A program made the translations under genes and the position numbers. From positions 62,001 to 126,000 of the forward strand of contig NZ_JAEHOB010000009.1 of assembly GCF_016464705.1 (NCBI RefSeq): a stretch of DNA of 64,000 nucleotides, given 5' to 3'. Numbering within the stretch: position 1 is the first letter of the stretch; every line of letters begins with the position of its first letter. The stretch comes from Qaidamihabitans albus (lineage in GTDB: Bacteria; Actinomycetota; Actinomycetes; Mycobacteriales; Pseudonocardiaceae). Of this stretch, positions 43,219 to 50,941 are shown in pieces. Under the pieces are notes generated by a model, which was not told where the DNA came from, did not search any database, and saw only the letters and a list, made by a program, of their open reading frames with translations.

Positions 43219-43932
43219 ATGCCGGAGGACAGACCGGCCGCGAACACCGGTTCCCGGGCACTTCCGGCGGCGGCGCTCGCCGCCCTGCTCGGCGGAATCG
43301 TGCTGATGGCACTGTTGCAGGTGCTGCCGGCGACCAGCGACATCGACCCGGTGCGGCGCACGATCAGCGAGTACGCGCTCGGCCCGGTCGGCTGGGTCTT
43401 CGGCGTCGCCGTCCTGCTGATCGCCGGCGGCTCCGCCATGGCGTTCGGCACGCTCGTCCGGCGCGGGCTCGTCCGGCCGCTGTCCGGCAACACGGTCTTC
43501 GCGGCGTTGTGGACGGCGGGCCTGCTCGCGATCGTCGTCTTCCCGAAGACGGACTGGTCGGTCGGCCCGAGCATCGAGGGCACGATCCACCGGTACGCGA
43601 GCATCGTGGCGTTCGTCTGCCTGCCGCTCGCGGTGCTGCTGGCGGCGCGGGCCGCCTACCCGCACTCCCCCGGCCCACGCCGGTTGACGCGATGGCTCGC
43701 GTTCACCTCGCTGCTGTGGTTCGGCGTGATCATCGGCGCGGTCGTCGTGATGCTCGCCGGCGGCCCCCCGTGGTGGCGGAGCATCCCGCTCGGGCTGGTC
43801 GAGCGCATGCTGGCGCTCAACGAGGTGCTCGCGGTCGTGGCCCTCACCCTCGGCCAGCTCCGCGCGCCGGCGAGCGCTCCCGACCCCGTCGCGACGAGGG
43901 TGTCCAGGTGCCGTAGCGGCCGACACGCATGA
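43219..43932 (+). CDS. DUF998 membrane protein
   Basis: A 237-residue membrane protein with about six helices, matching DUF998: IDPVRRTISEYALGPVGWVF near helix 2 and IEGTIHRYASIVAFVCLPLA later. The role is unknown; the family is common in actinobacteria. AGGAGTCCG precedes the ATG. Its stop is 42 bases before the TAAGCG operator of the fabG operon. Confidence 0.72.
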   Translation: MPEDRPAANTGSRALPAAALAALLGGIVLMALLQVLPATSDIDPVRRTISEYALGPVGWVFGVAVLLIAGGSAMAFGTLVRRGLVRPLSGNTVFAALWTAGLLAIVVFPKTDWSVGPSIEGTIHRYASIVAFVCLPLAVLLAARAAYPHSPGPRRLTRWLAFTSLLWFGVIIGAVVVMLAGGPPWWRSIPLGLVERMLALNEVLAVVALTLGQLRAPASAPDPVATRVSRCRSGRHA

Positions 43933-43973
43933 CGGGGATCACAGCGCGTCGCGGTACGCTACTAGTACCTTCC

Positions 43974-43987
43974 TAAGCGCACGCTTA
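43974..43987. promoter_or_regulatory. Operator A1, TAAGCGNNCGCTTA palindrome
   Basis: TAAGCGCACGCTTA lies 19 bases before the fabG start. Its spacing and perfect inverted halves are those of a TetR-family operator. The same word occurs at 53553-53566 beside a tetR gene and, with one change, at 54239-54252, so all three sites probably bind one regulator. Confidence 0.65.
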
Positions 43988-44005
43988 CTCGATGAGGAGG
44001 AACCA

Positions 44006-44767
44006 GTGACAGAGTCCCCTTCCCGTGTCGCGATCGTCACCGGTGCGGGCCGCGGCATCGGCGCGGCCGTCGCGCGGCGGCTCGCCGCCGACGGGTTCGC
44101 CGTCGGTCTGCTCGACCTCGACGAGGCGAGCTGCAAGGCCGGCGCCGAGGCGATCGGTGCCGACGGTGGCCGCGCGGTCGGCGTGGGCCTGGACGTCAGC
44201 GACACCGAGTCGGTCGAGGCAGCCGTCAACACCGTCGCCAAGCAGCTCGGCGCACCCACGGTGCTGGTCAACAACGCCGGTATCACGCGGGACAACCTGC
44301 TGTTCAAGATGTCGGACACCGACTGGGACTCGGTGCTCGGTGTTCACCTTCGCGGCTCCTTCCTGATGAGCCGTGCGGTGCAGAAGCACATGACCGAGCA
44401 GGGCTGGGGGCGCATCGTGAACCTCTCCAGCGTGTCCGCGCTCGGCAACCGCGGCCAGGCCAACTACTCCACCGCGAAGGCGGGCCTGCAGGGCTTCACC
44501 AAGACGCTGGCGATCGAGCTCGGCAAGTTCGGCGTGACCGTCAACGCGATCGCTCCCGGGTTCATCGTCACCGACATGACCGCGCAGACCGCCGAGCGGG
44601 TGGGCATGCCGTTCGACGAGTTCCAGAAGGCGGCCGCGCAGGAGATCCCGGTACGCAGGGTGGGCCAGCCCGAGGACATCGCCAACGTCGCGTCGTTCCT
44701 GGTCAGTGACCAGGCTTCGTTCGTCTCCGGCCAGGTCATCTACGTGGCGGGAGGACCGAAGGCATGA
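44006..44767 (+). CDS. 3-oxoacyl-ACP/CoA reductase (FabG-like SDR)
   Basis: A 253-residue short-chain dehydrogenase with TGAGRGIG (cofactor), NNAG and the catalytic S-Y-K: serine in NLSSVS, YSTAK as Tyr and Lys. The acidic DLDE after the first strand tends towards NAD. FabG relatives reduce 3-oxoacyl chains or oxidise 3-hydroxyacyl chains. GAGGAGGAA precedes the GTG at 44006. It overlaps the MaoC gene (ATGA), and its partner is a hydratase, so the two act in succession in beta-oxidation or fatty-acid-like synthesis. Confidence 0.85.
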   Translation: MTESPSRVAIVTGAGRGIGAAVARRLAADGFAVGLLDLDEASCKAGAEAIGADGGRAVGVGLDVSDTESVEAAVNTVAKQLGAPTVLVNNAGITRDNLLFKMSDTDWDSVLGVHLRGSFLMSRAVQKHMTEQGWGRIVNLSSVSALGNRGQANYSTAKAGLQGFTKTLAIELGKFGVTVNAIAPGFIVTDMTAQTAERVGMPFDEFQKAAAQEIPVRRVGQPEDIANVASFLVSDQASFVSGQVIYVAGGPKA

Positions 44768-45225
44768 GTGAGCCGCGTGTTTTCGCCGGCCTCGACGAGT
44801 TCGCGGGCGCCGTCGGCGAGCAGCTCGGCAGGAGCGACTGGCATACGGTGACCCAGGAACAGGTGAACCTGTTCGCCGACGCCACGGGCGATCACCAGTG
44901 GATCCACGTCGACCCGGAGCGGGCCGCCAAGGGGCCCTTCGGCGCCCCCATCGCGCACGGCTATCTCACCCTTTCGCTGATCCCCATGCTGGGCAAGGAG
45001 ATCTACCGGGTGGACAACCTGAGCATGGGGATCAACTACGGCGTGAACAAGGTCCGCTTCCCGCAGCCCGTGAAGGTCGGCTCGAAGGTTCGGGCGACCG
45101 CCGAGCTCACCGAGATCAGCGACGCCAGCCAGGGCAAGCAGGCGCTCGTACGGTGGACGATCGAGATCGACGGCGAGGAGAAGCCCGCCTGCGTGGCCGA
45201 GACGGTGGCCATACTGGTTCCCTGA
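44764..45225 (+). CDS. MaoC-family (R)-enoyl hydratase
   Basis: A 153-residue hot-dog-fold hydratase. The catalytic Asp and His are in FADATGDHQWIHVDPERA, and GPFGAPIAHGYLTLSLIP is the loop typical of single-domain (R)-specific hydratases. It adds water to trans-2-enoyl-CoA giving (R)-3-hydroxyacyl-CoA. It overlaps fabG, and the next gene begins 97 bases away behind a new operator, so fabG-maoC is probably a separate transcript. Confidence 0.85.
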   Translation: MSEPRVFAGLDEFAGAVGEQLGRSDWHTVTQEQVNLFADATGDHQWIHVDPERAAKGPFGAPIAHGYLTLSLIPMLGKEIYRVDNLSMGINYGVNKVRFPQPVKVGSKVRATAELTEISDASQGKQALVRWTIEIDGEEKPACVAETVAILVP

Positions 45226-45274
45226 CGGGCCGCCCGGGCACGGACATGCCGGCGCCCGCCGGGTCTCCCCGGCA

Positions 45275-45290
45275 TACCGACCGGTCGGTA
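45275..45290. promoter_or_regulatory. Operator B1, TACCGACCGGTCGGTA palindrome
   Basis: A perfect 16-base palindrome 32 bases before the phosphotransferase gene. A near-identical copy (15 of 16) lies at 50953-50968, just upstream of a tetR gene, which makes that TetR the likely ligand. Confidence 0.68.
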
Positions 45291-45321
45291 CTGTCGGTCC
45301 GGTCACTGACAAGGAGGTCGG

Positions 45322-46377
45322 ATGAGCAACGAGGACCCGCCGGGTCTCGACCTGAACCGGTTGCGCGGTCACCTCGACCGGGAACTGCCGGGGCTCGTGA
45401 CGGCGCCGCTGAGCGCCGAGGTCGTGAAGGGCGGCCGATCGAACCTGACGTACGTGGTGAGCGACGGCACGAACCGGTGGGTCGTGCGGCGGCCCCCGCT
45501 GGGCCACGTACTGCCGACCGCGCACGACATGAAGCGCGAGCACCGGGTGATGAGCGCGCTCGGTGACACCGCGGTACCCGTGCCGGCCACGCTGTTGCTG
45601 TGCGAGGACGAGTCGGTACTCGGGGCGCAGTTCTACGTCATGGAGTACGTGCCCGGCACGCCGTACCGGGCCAGGGAGGAGCTCGCCGCGCTCGGCCCCG
45701 GCCGCACCAGGGCGATCGCGGACGAGCTGATCGACACGCTGGTCGAGCTGCACGCCGTGGATCCCGCGACGGTGGGCCTCGCCGACTTCGGCAGGCCGGA
45801 GGGCTTCCTGGAGCGCCAGCTGCGCCGGTGGAAGAAGCAGCTCGACGCCTCCCGCAGCCGCGACCTGCCCGGCATCGACACGCTGCACGACCGCCTCGCC
45901 GCACGCGTCCCGGAATCGCCTGCGCCGGCGATCGTGCACGGTGACTACCGGCTCGACAACGTTCTCGTCGGCGACGACTACCGGATCAAGGCCGTGCTCG
46001 ACTGGGAGATGTCCACGATCGGCGATCCGCTGACCGACCTGGCGCTCCTGGTCGCCTACGCCGAGCGAGACGCACTCGACCTGCAGATCGTCAGCAACGT
46101 CAGCTCGGCACCCGGCTATCCCGGGACCGACGAGGTGATCTCCCGCTACGCACGGCTCTCCGGGCGGGACGTCTCCACGCTCGACTGGTACGTCGGCTTC
46201 GCGTTCTTCAAGCTGGCCGTGATCCTGGAGGGCATCCACTACCGCTTCAGCCACGGCCAGACGGTCGGCGAGGGCTTCGACGACATCGGTGCAGGCGTCC
46301 CCCCGCTCGTGGCACACGGCAACTCCGTCCTCGGGCAGGACGTGCACACGCTCGGCCGAAGCGTCCGGAAAAACTAG
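45322..46377 (+). CDS. APH-family kinase, likely hydroxyacyl-CoA kinase (ACAD10/11 kinase-domain type)
   Basis: A 351-residue phosphotransferase with the APH fold. HGDYRLDN (H206, D208) is the catalytic loop and DWEMSTIGDPLTDLALL (D227) the metal-binding one. It is not an aminoglycoside-resistance enzyme: relatives of this group are fused to acyl-CoA dehydrogenases in ACAD10/ACAD11 and work as LvaA in Pseudomonas levulinate catabolism, where the hydroxyl of 4-hydroxyacyl-CoA is phosphorylated for later elimination. Here the next gene, nine bases on, is the ACAD11-like dehydrogenase. AAGGAGG precedes the ATG. The substrate is inference from that pairing. Confidence 0.8.
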   Translation: MSNEDPPGLDLNRLRGHLDRELPGLVTAPLSAEVVKGGRSNLTYVVSDGTNRWVVRRPPLGHVLPTAHDMKREHRVMSALGDTAVPVPATLLLCEDESVLGAQFYVMEYVPGTPYRAREELAALGPGRTRAIADELIDTLVELHAVDPATVGLADFGRPEGFLERQLRRWKKQLDASRSRDLPGIDTLHDRLAARVPESPAPAIVHGDYRLDNVLVGDDYRIKAVLDWEMSTIGDPLTDLALLVAYAERDALDLQIVSNVSSAPGYPGTDEVISRYARLSGRDVSTLDWYVGFAFFKLAVILEGIHYRFSHGQTVGEGFDDIGAGVPPLVAHGNSVLGQDVHTLGRSVRKN

Positions 46378-46385
46378 GAGGACTG

Positions 46386-47594
46386 ATGGATTTCTCGTTC
46401 GACGCCACGACCGAGGAGTACCGCGAACGGCTCCAGTCGTTCATGGACGAGCACGTCTACCCGGCCGAGCCGGTGTTCGGCGAGCAGCTGGCCGCCCGCG
46501 GCAACCCGTGGGAACCGGTTCCGGTCCTGCAGGAGCTGAAGGCCGAGGCCCGCAAGCGCGGACTGTGGAACTTCTTCCTGCCCGGCGAGCTCGGCGCCGG
46601 GCTCACCAACATGCAGTACGCGCCACTGGCCGAGATCACCGGCCGCAGCCCCGCACTCGCTCCGGCCGCGATGAACTGCGCAGCCCCCGACACCGGCAAC
46701 ATGGAACTGCTCGCCGAGTTCGGCAACGAGAAGCAGCGCAAGCAGTGGCTGGACCCCCTGCTCGAAGGGGAGATCCGCTCGGCGTTCGCCATGACCGAGC
46801 CGGACGTCGCCTCCTCCGACGCCAGCAACATCGCGACCCGCATCGAGCGCGACGGCGACGACTACGTCATCAACGGGCGCAAGTGGTTCATCTCCGGCGC
46901 GATGAACCCCAACTGCCAGATCATCATCGTCATGGGCAAGACGAACCCGGACGCCGAGACGCACCGGCAGCAGAGCATGGTGCTCGTGCCCCGCAACACG
47001 CCGGGCATGCACATCAAACGCGGCATGTCCGTGTTCGGCTACGGCGACGGCGACCACGGCGGGCACGCCGAGATCGTCTTCGACAACGTGCGGGTGCCCG
47101 CCGAGAACCTGGTCGGCGAGGAGGGCGGTGGCTTCGCGATCGCGCAGGCGCGGCTCGGGCCCGGCCGCATCCACCACTGCATGCGGCTGATCGGCATGGC
47201 GGAGCGTGCGATCGAGCTGATGTGCCGCCGGGCCGTTTCCCGCGTCGCGTTCGGGAAGACGCTCGCCGAGCAGGGCGTGATCCAGGAGTGGATCGCCGAG
47301 TCACGGGTCCGTGTCGAGCAACTGCGGCTGCTGGTGTTCAAGACCGCGTGGATGATGGACCAGGTCGGCAACCGGGGCGCGCACTCGGAGATCCAGGCGA
47401 TCAAGATCGCCACCCCCGCATCGGTCGAGTGGATCCTGGACAAGGCGATCCAGACGCACGGCGCGGGCGGGGTCAGCCAGGACTTCCCGCTGGCCTCGCT
47501 CTGGACGTCCGCGCGCATGCTTCGGCTGGCCGACGGCCCGGACGAGGTGCACAAGCGCTCGATGGCCCGCCGTGAACTCAAGAGGTACCTGTGA
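46386..47594 (+). CDS. ACAD11-like acyl-CoA dehydrogenase
   Basis: A 402-residue flavoenzyme. Telling sequence: FAMTEPDVASSDASNI, RGMSVFGYGDGDHGGHAEIV, RLGPGRIHHCMRLIG and GAGGVSQDFPLASLW, then LADGPDEVHK; these are the segments conserved in the dehydrogenase half of ACAD10/11, and they differ from ordinary short-chain enzymes. In such systems it turns phosphorylated 4-hydroxyacyl-CoA into an enoyl-CoA. It follows the kinase within one operon (AGGAGGACTG before the ATG) and overlaps the next gene by one base. The two may form a complex, as the halves do in the fused protein. Confidence 0.83.
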   Translation: MDFSFDATTEEYRERLQSFMDEHVYPAEPVFGEQLAARGNPWEPVPVLQELKAEARKRGLWNFFLPGELGAGLTNMQYAPLAEITGRSPALAPAAMNCAAPDTGNMELLAEFGNEKQRKQWLDPLLEGEIRSAFAMTEPDVASSDASNIATRIERDGDDYVINGRKWFISGAMNPNCQIIIVMGKTNPDAETHRQQSMVLVPRNTPGMHIKRGMSVFGYGDGDHGGHAEIVFDNVRVPAENLVGEEGGGFAIAQARLGPGRIHHCMRLIGMAERAIELMCRRAVSRVAFGKTLAEQGVIQEWIAESRVRVEQLRLLVFKTAWMMDQVGNRGAHSEIQAIKIATPASVEWILDKAIQTHGAGGVSQDFPLASLWTSARMLRLADGPDEVHKRSMARRELKRYL

Positions 47595-48787
47595 TGAGCG
47601 AACCCACGATCACCGCCGACGAAATCCGCGAGCGGGTACGGGCGCTGCTGGAGCAGCACGATCCGCGGACCACCGACCGCCTGGAGTTCCTGCGCGCCCG
47701 CTTCGACGCCGGGCTGGCCTGGGTGCACTTCCCGGTCGGCCTGGGCGGCCTGAACACCTATCGCGAGCTGCAGAACGTGGTGGAGACCGAGCTCACGGCG
47801 GCGGGAGCGCCGAGCAACAACCCGCGCCGGATCGGCATCGGCCTCGGCATGGCGGCACCGACCATCCTCCGGTTCGGCACGGACGAGCAGAAACGCCGCT
47901 TCCTACGTCCACTGTGGACGGGCGAGGAGGTCTGGTGCCAGCTGTTCAGCGAGCCGGGCGCCGGGTCGGACCTGGCCGCGCTCGGCACCCGCGCGGTCCG
48001 TGACGGTGACGAGTGGGTGGTGACCGGGCAGAAGGTCTGGACCTCGACCGCGCACACCGCGCGGTGGGGCATCCTGGTCGCGCGCACGGATCCGGACGTG
48101 CCCAAGCACCAGGGCATGACCTACTTCGTGTGTGACATGACCGATCCCGGCGTCGAGGTGCGGCCGCTGCGCCAGATCACCGGCGAGGCCGAGTTCAACG
48201 AGGTTTTCCTCACCGGCGCCCGGATCCCGGACGCACATCGGCTCGGCGAGGTCGGCGAGGGCTGGAAGGTCGCGCAGACCACGCTGATGAACGAGCGGGT
48301 CGCCATCGGCGGCAGCGCGATGCCCCGGGAGGGCGGCATGGTCGGCACCGTCGCCCGCACCTGGCGGGAGCGGCCCGAGCTGCGCGCGCCCGACCTGCAC
48401 GACCGGCTGCTGCGGCTGTGGGCCGAGGCGGAGGCGTTCCGGCTCGCCGGGACCCGGCTGCGCCAGCAGCTCGCGGTGGGCGAGCCGGGGCCGGAGGGCT
48501 CCGGGATGAAGCTGGCGTTCGCGCGGCTCAACCAGGCGCTGTCCGGGCTGGAGGTGGAGCTGCTCGGCGACGAGGGGCTGCGCTACGACGACTGGTCGAT
48601 GCGCAGGCCGGAGCTCGTCGACTTCACCGGCCGCGAGGCCGGGTACCGCTACCTGCGGGCGAAGGGCAACTCCATCGAGGGCGGCACCTCGGAGATCCTG
48701 CGCAACATCATCGCCGAGCGGGTGCTCGGCCTGCCGCCCGAGCCGCGTGTGGACAAGGACGTCGCCTGGAAGGACCTGCCCCGATGA
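47594..48787 (+). CDS. Acyl-CoA dehydrogenase (second of three)
   Basis: A 397-residue flavoenzyme with the FAD-binding CQLFSEPGAGSDLAALGTRA stretch, QKVWTSTAHTA and the C-terminal SIEGGTSEILRNIIAERVLG, where the catalytic base is usually found. The last part is intact. In actinobacteria two adjacent such genes often make a mixed tetramer (as in cholesterol-chain catabolism). This and the following gene overlap by four bases (ATGA), fitting that arrangement. The ATG is at 47594; a GTG three bases earlier is an alternative. Confidence 0.82.
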   Translation: MSEPTITADEIRERVRALLEQHDPRTTDRLEFLRARFDAGLAWVHFPVGLGGLNTYRELQNVVETELTAAGAPSNNPRRIGIGLGMAAPTILRFGTDEQKRRFLRPLWTGEEVWCQLFSEPGAGSDLAALGTRAVRDGDEWVVTGQKVWTSTAHTARWGILVARTDPDVPKHQGMTYFVCDMTDPGVEVRPLRQITGEAEFNEVFLTGARIPDAHRLGEVGEGWKVAQTTLMNERVAIGGSAMPREGGMVGTVARTWRERPELRAPDLHDRLLRLWAEAEAFRLAGTRLRQQLAVGEPGPEGSGMKLAFARLNQALSGLEVELLGDEGLRYDDWSMRRPELVDFTGREAGYRYLRAKGNSIEGGTSEILRNIIAERVLGLPPEPRVDKDVAWKDLPR

Positions 48788-49908
48788 GCACTCCCGACCT
48801 GCTCTACTCCGACGTCGAGAACGACCTGCGCGCGAGCGTGCGGGACCTCCTCGCCGATCGCTGCGAGCCTGCGGCGCTGCTGGCCAGGGTGGAGAGCGGC
48901 GAGCCGTACGACACGAAGCTGTGGCGCACCCTCGGCGCCGAGCTCGGCACCGCCGGGCTGCACGTGCCGGAGGAACGCGGCGGCCAGGGCGCCTCCGCCC
49001 GGGAGACCGCACTGGTGCTCGAAGAGCTCGGCCGCAGCGTCGCGCCGGTGCCGTTCCTGGGCAGCGCGGTGCTGGCCACGTCCGCGCTGCTGGGCACCGA
49101 CCCCGAGCGCGAGGCCGCCGCCGGGCTGCTGCGCCGCCTGGCCTCCGGCGAGGCGACCGGCGCGCTCGCCGTGCCGCTGTCCACCGCGCCGGGCGCGCCG
49201 TTCCCGCAGTCGGTCCGGGCCTCCGGCGACGGCGGGCTGACCGGCCGGGTGGGTACGGTCGCCGACGCGCAGGCCGCCGATGTGCTCGTGGTGCCCGCGA
49301 CCGGCCCGGACGGTCCCGCGCTGTACGCGGTGGACACCGGCACGGCCGGGGTCTCGGTGTCGGAGCTGGTGCCGCTCGATCTGACCCGGCGGATCGCCGA
49401 CGTGACGCTCACCGAGGCGGGCGGGCGCCTGCTCGCCGGGCCGGAACGGGCGGCGGACGCCCTGGGGCAGGCGCTGCTCACCGGCGCGGGACTACTCGCC
49501 TCGGAACAGCTCGGCATCGCCGAGTGGTGCCTGCAGGAGACGGTGCGGTACGTGCGCGAGCGCTACCAGTTCGGCCGCCCGGTCGGCTCGTTCCAGGCGC
49601 TCAAGCACCGGCTCGCCGACCTGTGGCTGGAACTCGTCGCCGCGCGGGCGGCGGCGCGCTACGCGGCCGACGCGCTCGCCACCGGCAACCCGGACACCGG
49701 GGTGGCGGTGGCCGTCGCGCAGTCCTACTGCGCGACGGTGGCCGTGCACGCCGCCGAGGAATGCGTCCAGCTGCACGGCGGGATCGGGATGACCTGGGAA
49801 CACCCGGCGCACCTCTACCTCAAGCGGGCGAAGGCGAACGAGATCGCACTCGGAGCGCCGGGCCGGCACCGGGACCGGCTGGCGGACCTGGTCGACCTCC
49901 CCGCCTAG
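48784..49908 (+). CDS. Acyl-CoA dehydrogenase (third, likely partner subunit)
   Basis: A 374-residue member with weaker family signals: LHVPEERGGQGASARETALV early, and RYQFGRPVGSFQALKHRLAD with CVQLHGGIGMTWEHPAHLYL later. The end lacks the GTSEIQ pattern of the previous enzyme, so it may lack the catalytic base and serve as the FAD- or structure-giving half of a heteromer. It is the last gene of the operon and faces cutA across a repeat. Confidence 0.8.
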   Translation: MSTPDLLYSDVENDLRASVRDLLADRCEPAALLARVESGEPYDTKLWRTLGAELGTAGLHVPEERGGQGASARETALVLEELGRSVAPVPFLGSAVLATSALLGTDPEREAAAGLLRRLASGEATGALAVPLSTAPGAPFPQSVRASGDGGLTGRVGTVADAQAADVLVVPATGPDGPALYAVDTGTAGVSVSELVPLDLTRRIADVTLTEAGGRLLAGPERAADALGQALLTGAGLLASEQLGIAEWCLQETVRYVRERYQFGRPVGSFQALKHRLADLWLELVAARAAARYAADALATGNPDTGVAVAVAQSYCATVAVHAAEECVQLHGGIGMTWEHPAHLYLKRAKANEIALGAPGRHRDRLADLVDLPA

Positions 49909-49916
49909 CGCCGCCC

Positions 49917-49988
49917 CTCGTGAGTGCGCACGCGAGTTCACGGTGTCCTGCGGGACACCCGCACCCGGCTTGCGTAGGCACTCACGAG
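49917..49988. terminator. Repeat family copy 2, inverted repeat
   Basis: The arm CTCGTGAGTGC at 49917-49927 pairs with GCACTCACGAG at 49978-49988. An inner hairpin GGTGTCC/GGACACC (49942-49959) fills the loop, giving a branched structure. It lies between the third acyl-CoA dehydrogenase gene and cutA, two convergent genes, and carries the stop codon of cutA within its right arm. Confidence 0.6.
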
Positions 49989-50311
49989 GCCGGGCGCGTC
50001 TCGGTGACCAGCCAGGACAGGTACTCGGCGTGGCCGCCGGTGATCGGCGTGACGATCACCTCGGGCACGTCGTAGGTGTGCTGTGCCGTGAGGTGCTCCA
50101 CGAGCGCACCGGCCCGGTCGGCGGCGGTCTTGACCTCCACCCGCCACTCCCGCGCGGTCTCCACCGCGTCCTCCCACCGGAAGACACTGGTGATGGGGCC
50201 GACGATCTGGGCACACGCGCCGAGGTTCGCCTCGACGGTGCTCGCCGCGAGCTTGCGCGCGGCTTCCTCGGAGTCCGTGGTGGTCGCGACGATGACGTGA
50301 TCCGCAGGCAT
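49982..50311 (-). CDS. cutA: Divalent-cation tolerance protein CutA
   Basis: A 109-residue protein with the CutA trimer fold: VIVATTTDSEEAARKLAAST, EANLGACAQIVGPITSVFRW and the ending YLSWLVTETRP. CutA was named for copper tolerance in E. coli but has a doubtful direct role; a trimer of unknown use is the safest description. The ATG at 50311 has no clear ribosome-binding site. It follows the tetR gene by nine bases on the same strand and may be read through with it. Confidence 0.85.
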   Translation of the reverse strand: MPADHVIVATTTDSEEAARKLAASTVEANLGACAQIVGPITSVFRWEDAVETAREWRVEVKTAADRAGALVEHLTAQHTYDVPEVIVTPITGGHAEYLSWLVTETRPAS

Positions 50312-50320
50312 GCCCCAACC

Positions 50321-50941
50321 CTACGAGCCGGGGCGGTCCGGGCGCAGCGAGGCCAGCAGCAGGTCGGCGAAGTGCTCGCCCATGTCCTGCGCGGAGAGCT
50401 CACCGCTGGGCCGGTACCAGTAGCCGAGGTGGTGCACCGCGCCGAAGAAGAAGTCGACGACCACCTCGGCCGGCTTGTCCCGGCGGAAGTCCCCCGCCCG
50501 CTGCCCTTCCTCGATCAGGCCGCGGAACCGCTCGTGGTAGCGGCGGCGCTCTGCGCGCACCGTCCGCCGCTTCTCCGGGCTCAGCTGGTGCATCGACTCG
50601 AAGAAGATCTTCGTGTCGTCGAGCGCGACGATGGTGCTCACCACGACGTCCGAGGCGATCGAGCGGAGCCGCTCGGCCACCGGCGCCTCGGTGACCGCGA
50701 ACTTCTCGAGGCGCTCGGTCTGCTCCCGCAGCACCCGGGCGTAGATCTCGTAGAGCAGGTCGTCCTTGGAGCCGAAGTAGTGGTACATGGCGCCCTTGGT
50801 GACACCGGCCGCGGCCACGATCTCCTGCACCGACGTGCGGTCGAAGCCCTGTTCGGCGAAGAGCCGCGTCGCCACCGAGAGCAGCCGCCGCGGCACCGAG
50901 TCCGCCACGCCTGCCGAGTCGCCTTCCTCCGGTGCGCTCAT
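50321..50941 (-). CDS. TetR-family regulator 2
   Basis: A 206-residue regulator. The helix-turn-helix is at about 20-62 (LFAEQGFDRTSVQEIVAAAG then VTKGAMYHYFGSKDDLLYEI), followed by a ligand domain of the KstR2/FadR-like type with YWYRPSGELSAQDMGEH. It is the last gene of the SDR-SDR-phosphotriesterase operon and overlaps the latter by four bases. Operator B2 lies just upstream, and the same palindrome stands before the kinase/dehydrogenase operon, so it probably represses both when no acyl-CoA ligand is bound. Confidence 0.83.
   Translation of the reverse strand: MSAPEEGDSAGVADSVPRRLLSVATRLFAEQGFDRTSVQEIVAAAGVTKGAMYHYFGSKDDLLYEIYARVLREQTERLEKFAVTEAPVAERLRSIASDVVVSTIVALDDTKIFFESMHQLSPEKRRTVRAERRRYHERFRGLIEEGQRAGDFRRDKPAEVVVDFFFGAVHHLGYWYRPSGELSAQDMGEHFADLLLASLRPDRPGS

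Noticed and set aside
45322-46377. Aminoglycoside resistance gene
   Set aside because: The fold is APH-like, but the sequence group and its ACAD11-like neighbour point to a hydroxyacyl-CoA kinase.
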